A stretch of DNA of 64,000 nt from Blattamonas nauphoetae (taxonomy: Eukaryota; Preaxostyla; Oxymonadida): the NCBI GenBank assembly GCA_033064195.1, contig JARBJD010000258.1:44429-108428 (forward strand). Reading direction: 5' to 3'. The position numbers and the translations under genes are program-made. Of this stretch, positions 39,754-50,900 are shown in pieces (position 1 is the first letter of the stretch; the number at the start of each line of letters is the position of its first letter). The notes beneath the pieces are model-generated. The model was not told where the DNA came from. It made no database searches and saw only the letters and a program-made list of their open reading frames with translations.

Positions 39754-40031
39754 TTCTTCGTTTTATTCCTTTCTGCAGGATCTGAGCTTTTACAGTATTT
39801 TTGGAAGTGCCATTGGCATTGATTCGGTCTCATTTCGCATTCGATAGTTATCCATTTCAATGATAAATATGGATTGTATCCCGTTCAAAATTGCATTGGT
39901 GAGAATAGGAAATGATAATTGTCTGAAAACCAGGCGTTCTCGCTTGATCAAACCAGGAGAATTCACAACTCGATTTCAGCCGAAAGTCTATCGCCTCAAG
40001 GAAGAGCTACCCTTCCAGTTGGGACTTTTTC

Positions 40032-40374
40032 ATGCCTAGAAGACGTTCCAGAAGCCCGTATGTCGTTTGATTCATCCTGATGGTCTTCTCCAAGAAGAAA
40101 AACCAAGTCCATTGTTTACAAAGGAAAAGTCCAAAATGACTCTCCTGCTGTCTTCCCACGCACGTACACGAAATCAACCTCTCCTAAACGCCGAAGTTTG
40201 TTCTTCTTATTTCTGATTCAATGATTCACGTCCATCTGGTTCTATTTCACTCCAGACATTCTCTCTCGCACGCTGCAGAACGATCACATCTTGCCAGATG
40301 GATCCTACCTTGATTCCAAACAAACGCTCACGATCACCACATCATCAAATTCCTTTCTCGACCCAGAAATTTGA
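40032..40374 (+). CDS. tentative small Arg/Ser-rich gene, three exons
   Basis: ATG 40032 gives MPRRRSRSP, then intron 40058-40094 (37 nt), exon 40095-40195 (TKSIVYKGKVQNDSPAVFPR), intron 40196-40255 (60 nt) and exon 40256-40374 (NILSRTLQNDHILPDGSYLD), about 82 aa. Frames fit at both joins. A competing frame, 40298-40600 (FDRILEEQHQFSSPPRQ), overlaps the last exon and looks equally protein-like, so the 3' part is uncertain. The start RRRSRSP recalls SR-type nuclear proteins; this is weak. No family is recognised. 39754-40031 holds nothing else. Confidence 0.35.
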
Positions 40375-40662
40375 TCGGATTTTGGAGGAACAACACCAGT
40401 TTTCATCACCGCCACGTCAAAAATCAAATCAAGTCACGATCTACAACGAATCATCTCCATATCCTTATCCACCACAGCAGAACCTGACATTGACAGGTAC
40501 TAATGGGTCACAATCTTTCCATATTTTTGTCGGTCAAATAACGCTTGGTGAAAACAAGGTTTTGAATCATCAGTTTTTTTCCTCAGAGAGTATTGTCTGA
40601 GTGGGGAAATGTGAAACTCCGCACTTATTCCGGAATATGGGATAGACGATCTATTCAAGTTA

Positions 40663-41929
40663 CAGCGGAAGATGCAAAACTGCAAGTCTAACGGAAGAAT
40701 AATTATCTTGAATCTGATTCATTATCCACTTTGGATTCATCTGTAGTTTTCCTAAAATAGACGCAGAGTAACAATCGTGGCGAAGTGTCGAGAAAAACAA
40801 ACAACATGGGATGATCGTCTTCTCTTTCTCCATCCATCGAGCCCATCCGACTGTCATTATCACCGCATGCATCATTTGTCCTTTCGTACTTCAAAATGCG
40901 TTTCTGATCACATCTAAAAAGTATTTCAACTTGATACGACAGATGAAACTTTTCTGCACATCAACGGTGTATATTGTATTTTTATTCAGCTTTCTTTTGT
41001 ACAGTCTCTAAATCTTCCGACATTTTTGGCAACACTCTCCCAAAATACAAGTATAGCAGTCAATCTTCAGTGAAAACGACTCTTTTCGAAACCATTTGTC
41101 AAATTGCACTTCGATGAAACCATGCAAATATCCACAAATATACTGTGTGTCCTCCATTTTACTCAACTATTTCAGACTGTATGATGATATCTCGCCGTTC
41201 TCTTGCACTGCTTTCTCTCATTCCGTCCACTTTCGGCTGAAATTGTGTATTCACAGACAAAGATCAAGATGTATTCTGTTGAATGCAGAAATTCGGTCGG
41301 ATACGAAAATTTGGAGGATCACCGCCTGCGAAATGGAAGTGATTTCTGTGAGTCTTTGAAAGCAATGAATGTCTCCTTCCTTTCATCCATTATTCTTCCA
41401 ACTCTGATTTCTGACCCAACCAGACCTTTTCTGAGATGTCTCAGTCGGAAAATGCTCAAACTCCATTGTTCAAGCAAGATGTGCAACTCGAGCAAGAATG
41501 CAACAATCTCTCACTCTTAAACTTGAAGGAAGAAGAAAAACATGACGAGATTTGTGATTAAGATACCGATTCACATTTGTCGGTTTCTGATTTTCAATCA
41601 ATTCGAAAGAGCCGGGCCGCTGTGGATTGTCACAATTCACTTTTCACTCTTTTCTCCGTTCATCGTTCCATTTTAATAATGATTCCACATTTCTCTGTTT
41701 TGTCTCCAAATTTGTTCGTGAAATTCCAATTAGGCAAGTGAACCTTGTCTTAATAATTGAGATCCGATCAATCCCCCAAGTGGACCAATGTCTCACAAAC
41801 AAACCAATAAGGCCGTTTTGGTTGTGAGCGTCTAAAAGAACACTAGCATACTCCCCAAAGAAGAGAATAAACCATGTTTGAACTTCAGTGCCATCTCATC
41901 TCGTCCTTGCAGTTTTACATTTTCCGCTG
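40663..41929 (-). mobile_element. TA-flanked repeat element, copy A3 (inverted)
   Basis: 1,267 bp between TA dinucleotides, with 24-bp ends that match as inverted repeats at nearly every base (left CAGCGGAAGATGCAAAACTG, right end mirrors CAGCGGAAAATGTAAAACTG). Internally it matches A1 and A2 in the reverse orientation. It ends 22 bp before the ATG I choose for the giant surface protein, so that gene's transcript leader probably starts inside this element. Confidence 0.8.
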
Positions 41930-41951
41930 TAAGGCTGATCACAAGACTTCA

Positions 41952-44900
41952 ATGAATACCCTCACAATTTTTCTCGCTGTCTTTTTGACAAGTCTTTCTC
42001 CCGAACAGACTTTATCGAGAAGAATTAACTTGAATAGTAAATTTACATCTCATCCACAATTATCCTCGCTGAATAAAGAAAAATCGGGCTTCGGTGCTGT
42101 TCTTCTCGACAACACGCAATATACTTGTTGGAATATTGGCATCGACTCCCAATCTTCAGCATTAACTGGGTGCAACAGGACAGTTCTCACTCCTGAACAC
42201 CTCGAACCAAACCTTACGAATACTTTTTCTAGTTCATTATTTCTTGTGACAAACTCAACTTTTTCTTTAACTAGTGTCACGATCTGTCTTTCACCGGCAT
42301 CTCCGTTAGAAAATCCCAATTCCCATCAAATTCATTCCTCGACAGCGCACTCTCAACACCGATGTGCTACAATTGATGGTTCCGCTGTCTCTATTTCCTC
42401 GTCTTCATTTTTCGTTGATGATTTGTCATCACCATTTTTTGTTACTGGTAACTCCGAAAGCTCCACTCATCCTGAGTCCACTCTTGTTCTAGCTGATTGT
42501 TCATTTTCGAGCCCATCAAACATTCTTGGAGCTCTTTCGGAAATTGATAGTTCTATGTCATCTCCTCCTCACGTTTCGGTCGTTCTCTCAGGCATCTCAC
42601 TCGCTTCACACAGACTCAGCACAAATACAGGGTTTGCCTGGACCACCAACAACACCCACCAATTTGGGGTTATTTCAAGCCAGATCCATTCATCGAAATT
42701 TGTTAATATGACCTCTGTCTCTCCCAAAATCACAAATTATCGGATCAACACTCTCAAACAGAATATTATCTCGTCGGAACTTGCCGAGGTGCCAAACGGA
42801 CTTTATGGCACTATCACTCCAGTTCTGTCTGATCTCAGTGTCTTGAATTGCCTTAATTCCACAATCTTCAACTCTCCGAACGACGACCCGGAACCTTCCA
42901 TCCCGACAGAAACCAAAATCTACAACGAAGAAATAAACATCAAAACAAACGATGATTTGATTCGAACAAACCTAAATGCTCTTATTTACAGATTCGACTC
43001 GTGCAAAATCACATCGATCAACTATCATACGGGAATGATCATCATCTACCTTCAACGTGTTTTTGGGTCTGTCTCATTCACATCATGCGAATTTTACATT
43101 GAAAACGGAAATGGTTGGATGAGACCTGTGTACTTGGAAGCCGAACCAACCCTCTTCCCGACATTCACTGTGAGTCGCTGTACGAGTGTTTATTTCAAAA
43201 ATTCCAACGTGCGATCAGGTAACTCTCAGTTTACTCCGAGCCGCTCATGTCTGACAACATTCTCAGACAGCTCGTTCACCGCTCCGTCGCCGTGGTATTC
43301 TGGGATGACACTGATGAGCAACCCAAATTCCATTGCTTACACTCAACTTGTGAATTGCCATTTTGAGCGACAGTCAGGCAGCGGTGACGGAGGAACACTG
43401 TTGATGGATTATTCAGTCACCCACTTCTTCGACTGCTCCTTCGTCGACTGCTACTCTCCTGCGATGGGCGGAGCTATGAGAACGGCCAACGCTTACAACA
43501 TCTTCCATCGCTGCACGTTCCGAGACAACGTTGCGCAGACGAGAGGAGGCGCCATCCGTTTTTCGTACCCAAAGATGGTGTACTTTGAAGACTGCCACTT
43601 CTTCGATAACGAAGCCAATGAAATGGTGGGAGGGCAGAAAGCCAACCATCGCGGAGCAGATATCCACGTCACGTCCGCCACCGTGGGAATGCTGTTTGAG
43701 ACGCAGATGATCGGGTGCTCGTCGAGTTCAAGCGACCCACGCATTGGGTACTACGAAAGTGTCCAGCACAACGGGGCTCCACAGAACATGGATGCTTATC
43801 TCCCAAGTCAGCCCACAGGAAGGAAAGCAGGATACGACATGTTCCTCACGCTGACTGGGACTGATGATCTTCCTGCAATCACTGGGATTGTGGCGGATCT
43901 CAATGCAGATGGAACAGGTCTGGTGTTGAAGGTGACGGGAACAGGACTGCCCATCACGGGACAATACACAATCACATTTGCTGATGTCGTCACCACACAA
44001 GTCGTTCTGAGTGGAGCTTCCATCACAGAAACAGACGAAGGAACTTGCGAGCTGTTTCCGAATGCAGAAGCCAAGTATGGCCAAACATACCTCGCCAACG
44101 TCTCTCACAACGAATACCAACTCAGCAATCAGGACGGCATTTCTTTCACTGTCCCTCTCGGACCAGCAAGGGTCTTCTCAGCCACAGCCGCTTTGAACGC
44201 AGACGACGAGCTGAAAGTGACCATCCACGGTCAGGCTCTCACAGTCGGGGCCCTCTACACATTTGAGCTGGTCACGGAAGTTGACACCAGAACATACACT
44301 GCGGAGGCTACCTCTGCCACGGAAATTGAAAGCATCCTCATCCCCATCACGGAGGTTGATCCGACACCGACTGTTCACTCTGTCTCCTGTGCAATCGGAG
44401 ACACCTTAACCTCCTCTCTCCTTGTGACTCTCAATGGACTGAACCTTCCCATCGGGACTGCACTCACTGTGGAGCTCAACAGTACTGAATCCATCGTCTT
44501 CACTGTTGGTGATGGTAACACCATTTCCATAAATCACGAAACCGGACCCGATTTTGAGTTCTCCACTGAATACTCCATCAATTCGATCACTTGCGATGAC
44601 CCTCAATACACTATCACATTCCCCAATGGTTTGTCGTTTACAACACCTTCTGCTCCATCAACCGACCCCACTGTGAACTCTGTCTCCTGCACACTCGGAG
44701 ACAACCCGACCTCTCTCCTTGTGACTCTCAATGGAGCGAACCTCCCGCTCACAACTGCACTCACTGTGGAGCTCAACAGTACTGAATCCATCGTCTTCAC
44801 TGTTGGTGATGGTAACACCATTTCCATAAATCACGAAACCGGACCCGATTTTGCGTTCTCCTCTGAATACTCCATCAATTCGATCACTTGCGATGACCCT

Positions 44901-47900
44901 CAATACACTATCACATTCCCCAATGGTTTGTCGTTTACAACACCTTCTGATCCAACGCCACCCAAACGACAGGTGCTGAACCGGAACCAAACTTACATCA
45001 TCCAAAACTTCAGTCCAGACACGACAATCATTGAGCATTCAATTCTTTCTGATGATCTCTGTTTCACTGTCCCATCAACCGACCCCACTGTGCACTCTGT
45101 CTCCTGTGCAATCGGAGACACCTTGACATCTCTCCTTATCACTCTCCATGGAACGACCCTCCCCCTCACGACTGCACTCACTGTGGAGCTCAACAGTACT
45201 GAATCCATCGTCTTCACTGTTGGTGATTCTCACACAACATCCACACTTCACGGAACCTCGTCCAATTTTGAGTTCTCCACTGAATACTCCATCAATTCGA
45301 TCACTTGCGATGACAATCAATACACTATCACATTCCCCAATGGTTTGTCGTTTACAACACCTTCTGATCCAACACCACCAGCAATTGTCCCTCCATCACT
45401 TCCATTCCAACCAGTCTGCTCCTCGGAGAAACCATGTGGGACTTTCACCACAATCTTCGCCAAAATTCACGATCCTGATTCTACAGCCAAGACTTCTCTC
45501 AACCTCGTGAACATCGGGTACGGTGACTTCGCAGACATCACACGCACCTTCAACAACTCTGTCGATCTCGCTGGGAAAGGGCATGTGTCACACTCTCCAT
45601 CGTCCACTCGTCTGACAATCGATGGGTACATTGTCGGCACGAGCGGGAACTTGTCTGTTCGAGCTATGGTCTTAAAGCCATCGTCTGCAGCTGTTTCACT
45701 CTTCACTGTCAATGATCCTACTGCCAACCTGCGTATTTCAATTGTTCGTATCGAGAAACTCACAAATCACGTCGTCCCTCTGTTCGACCTGTCAGAAGGA
45801 CTCACTTACGTCAACGTCTCCATCTTCGATACCATCAGTCTCACCAAAGATGCAATGATCTCTGTGACTGGGTCGGCATCAATCTGCATGTCTATGTCGT
45901 GGCTGATGCAAATCACTCGTCTGAGCGGAACAGGCGGAAGTTGCATGGATTCATACACATCTGGTTGTGTGAATATCACGTACACTGACGTCGCTGAATG
46001 CTACTCAACAGGAAATGCTGGTGCATTCAGTCACTCCTCACCTGGAACGGCGACGACGTATCTGTACTACAACAGCATTATCTTCGCTGACAACTTCGGA
46101 AATAGCAATCCGGACGGCACCAAAGTTACTGCCGACCTCGAAGTGATGGGAAATGACTTTGTCTACCTTGATTACGTCTCAGGAACTTATAGTGTTCTCA
46201 ATACTGTCCGATCAATGAGCGAAATGCCACACTACCACAATGGACAAGAATCACTCAGTGTCGTCCATCCAAGTGTCCACTTCTACGAATATTCTGTCCG
46301 CCAACCAGTTGGAGCTCGATTTGAATATGGTCTGCCCATTAATCAGTTCAAAGGATTCAATGCATCACTTGAATCTCTCGTTGAAGGGTCAGATGCTGTG
46401 ATGTTCAAGATCACCACGTCTCAGTTCATCCTCATCGATCCGTGTGTTGTTTGCAAGCATAGTTGGCAGGTTGGATATCCAAAGCTCGTCCCACAATATT
46501 TCGACAGGACACTCATCGAATGTCAAAACGCAGGAACAATGAGACTGTACTCTCTCCAGCTCCACCTCAACCAAACCCTCACAGCTGCCCCTTTCGTCGT
46601 GACGGATGAGACAGGACGCATGCAATTTTACACTGTGACATTATTCTTCAACGTGACTGAACAACGAGCTCCTCTCATCTCGTGTGAGCATGGCTATATT
46701 GACTGTTGGTACGTCTCGCTTTATGGCGAACGTGGTGTGGACTTCGTCGGACATTCAATGTTCGAAGCAAATGGCAAAGCATCCACTTTCACCACGAGCA
46801 ATTTCAACCGCGTTCGGTCAGACGTCAACGGAAGCGTCCTCAACACTCTGAAGGGGAACGTCACCTTCGACCGCTCAATCTGCCAAAACTGCGTCGCCCG
46901 CTACGGCGGAGCGCTGTACTTGAACTTCGAGGCAGACTCCTTCCTGGTTGTCGTCCATCCCGAGTCGTCGGCGTTCACAGAGTCGTTCTCGAACAACGTC
47001 GCGATCGGCAATGATGGGACGGTGGACGATCCGATGGGGAAGGGAGGGGCACTCTATTTGAAGGGGAGCCCGACATCAGCAAGCGCGATCCGGTTCAACA
47101 ACACACTGATCAACCACGCTCGGTTTGAGAATAACAAAGCTCTGAACGGCACAGATATCTTCATCGAGAAGTCGGTCCTCGCTCCAATCGACATCGCCAC
47201 CACTTTAGGATTTGGAGGTGGATCGTACAGCGACTTTTTCCGAATCGTGATTGAAGACCGCGAATTCGAAGAGCTTGTGGAACTCGAAAGAATCAGTCTC
47301 CTCCTTCCCACACCAATCATCTCTGTTAATGGTTCTGTGAAGGAGCCGTTGACTGGAGTGAGTGGGGTTGACAACGTCAGCTGCAAATGGACGTCGTCAT
47401 TTTGCTCAACACTTGGGTATGGAGTAAACTTCCTCCACCAGAAGTACAAAAATGAGTCCATGCTGAAGCAGTACGTTCAATTCATCTGGAACATGACCTA
47501 CACCGAAAAGACAGTTGTCCTCAGTGACCAGGATCTCGTCATCACTGGATGGAAGACGAGTGATCAGTCAAAATCAACGATCACCAGAACTCTCTTTGTG
47601 ATGGACCCGTTATCCGACGAGGGCACATTCCTTGTCACACTGATCAAGAACGCATGTGCTCTTTTCAAGGGCATTGACTTCAAACCGACAGAAAAGTGTG
47701 GAATGTTCGAAGTTCTTGACGATGCTGGAGAACTCGAGCTGAATGACGTTGCTTTCATCTTCAAATCTGGTTCGATGTACGAATGTCCAATGATCAGAAC
47801 TACCCTCTGTCCCTTCACACTCACAAACGTCAAGTTCAACACCACAGAGGCATCATCGGCCAGCTTCACGACTCCGCTCCTTTATTACCAAACAAATCTC

Positions 47901-50900
47901 GATTTCACATTGGTGGATGTATCATTTGAAACACTCGAAATGAAATCTACTCCTGCAGTCGAGTTGATCACTGAAGGAGATATCTCTCTCCAAAATGTCA
48001 AGTTCCAAGGCTGTACTCGACAAGATACACAACAAGGAAAGTACATCCGTGTCACTGCCACTGAATTCCGAATCAAGCGTCTCCCAACTTTGTGGGCTGG
48101 ATGTTTCGAGGAAACCCAACCACTTGCAGACTTCACTGGATGCGATCTCTTCCTTGGAGATCAACACGAATGGTACGAAGCATCACTGATGTACTACCTC
48201 CTCCCTCCGACAACTAGGATTCATCTCGATAACAACAATCTGGAAGCAAGCACTCACCCGAACTGTGGGTCAGACCGTCTCGTCTGTTCGAGCATCGATT
48301 CAAGTTATCGTTCCGCCAAATCGAACAGCATTGCCATGATCGAACTCTCCACAGACGCTCCTCTTCTGAAGCCGATGGATATTAAAATGGCATGCACGAT
48401 CAGATCTGTTGACATAACTGTTCCGAAGACTATGAAGCAGACAGGAACTGGACATATCAAACTCAACACAGAACCAACACTCGTCACTATCTTCCAAGCC
48501 ATTGATGTTGTGTTCGATCCAACTTGCGAAGTGGAAACTCTCTTCGATGTCACGTGTGGTGAACTCATTCTCAACACTTGTCAATTCGGAACGTCAACAA
48601 CCAGCTCCATCAACGCAGCGACGACCACTCTCATCGAAGTCAAACCAACGGGAACACTTCGACTCACAGATTGCCTTTTCCAGAACCTTGATTTCTCTCA
48701 TGAATCAAAGGGAAGGCTCATCTACGCTCAACTAGGCTCAACGTTGATCACAAACAAGAAGGACATATTCTCGGACATCTCATCAAATGGAACTGGATCA
48801 ATGGTCTTTGTCGAGTCTTCGAATCTCACTCAGACAGCGATCGAAGAACCATTCTCTCTCTTCAAACAAAGACATCCACTTGTGAACGGAACACAGTTCA
48901 CCCTCTTAGAAAAGAATTACTTCTTCGGATCGATGGATGGTGTCGACGGGTCTCTCATGTATTACTGGTATCCTCATACTGAGTCCGAAGCAACAATGAA
49001 CCTCCAACCAGATGGAGACGACCATCTCCTCTGTGGCATTTTCGAACTTCCCTGTCGCTCTCTGGCTCACGCATTCAAATCGCTTAAAACCAACAACACA
49101 AACATTGTTCTCATTCAATCGTCGACATTCTCAGGACTCATCGAAACTGAATATGAAACACAAACGCTCACATCTGATGCCCCTCCTAAAACACTCACCT
49201 TCGGTCTCACCGGTGGGCTGTCCATCGCAAAATCAACCTCTCTCGTTTTGACTGAAATCAACATGGATGCAGAAAGTGGAACACGAACCAGCGCTGCAAT
49301 CACTGCCAGCGGAACAGTCACTGTTTCACAAGCTTCGTTCACAAGTGCTGCACCTGTCACTATCACGTCAGCTCTTGTGTCTGTCACTGGCGGATCTTTC
49401 GAGATGACTGGACACGATATCACGAACATCTCGTCATCAGCATCACTCTTCGACGTCTCGTCTGGATCTCTCCTCCTTGACGCTGTTACGGTTGTTTGGA
49501 ATGGGAAGGGAAGCACAGTCGTCAAGCAGTCAAAGGGCACAGCTGAACTCCACACATGCACTCTCTCAATGTCCGCAGTTGCGTCAGTTCTCTACGTGGA
49601 CAGCTTGTTTGAAGTGAGCGGTGGAGAATTGCTGGTGTCTAGTCTCACTATGAACGGGGGATCGAATAAAATCGGATCGCTTCTCTCGGCAACAGGGGGA
49701 ACTACACATATTTATGACGTTGATTTCCGGGAATCCAAGTTAGCTAGCTCGCTCGTATCCGGAAGTGGTGTCGTCGATATCAGAAAGGCTTCTTTCACCC
49801 AGTTGTCTGGCCAAACATCCGCTGCAAATAGTGGAGGCACTCATGCCGTCTCCTTCATTGTTCGAACCGGACACGTCCTCTCCATCGGAGCACAGAACGA
49901 TGAGGTTGCTTTTGACAGCTGCACAAGCCCTGAAAATGGCGGAGCATTGGCGGTCGAAATCTACGGAACCGGAAAGCTTCTCATCACTCATACCTCTTTC
50001 GCTTCGTGCACAACGTCGGGTGCAGGTGGTGCCCTGTCAATCGTCTGTGGTCAAGGCGTCACGAGTGATTCTCTCGTCCTCAAGGCAACATACTCGTTAT
50101 GCACGAGTGATTATTCGAATCACGAAGACTGGATCTACTTGACAGGTTACTTCCTCTCCACCGTCATCAACCCAGACAATTGGGAAGGATATCCAGATAC
50201 CTGGAATTCCACCACCGAACTGTATCTCGCTGGGGAAGACAAGGCCAAGGTTGGAACGGCATTCCATGAGCTGACATTGCTCTTCTATCTTTTGACGTAT
50301 TACAACGAAACAATCTACACTGGAGCGTATGGTGTGGATGCAAGTGGTTGTGGTACACACCAACTCTTCTGTGAAACAATTCATGGAGCACAATGGCATC
50401 TTGACTATCCTGGTCTTCACACACTTGTTGTTAACGACGCTTCTGTCCTGAACGATTCAATGGATTTCAAACAATCCAGCTTTGTTGCTAAGCCAAGCGC
50501 AGATCCGGCGTCAATACGAGTCCAAGACGAAGGCGCGTTCAATTTCATTTTCGATGAAAACACAGCTTATACAGTGACGATCAAACAGTTTGATTTCACG
50601 CTGAAAACAAAGGCAGAGACAGCATTTGTAAGATCACAAAACGCACTTGTCTCACTGAAGGATTCTTCTTTTGACTGCACAAGCGAAGGTCAAAGATCCA
50701 TTATCTCGCTCTCATCGGGCACTTTGGACATGTCTCGTGTGGACATCAGACGTGGTGTTTTCACTGTTCCCCCACTGAACTTGAAATTCTTCCAACACGC
50801 ATCTATCGACACAGTGAACGTGTCGCAGGCCACATTCAATCAATTCCTCACTGCACAGGCTGGAGATAACCTGTCCATCAACCATTGCACCTTCACTGGT

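Noticed and set aside
41874-41951. Upstream ATG of the giant gene as the start
   Set aside because: It lies inside mobile element A3 and would place 26 residues before an evident signal peptide.
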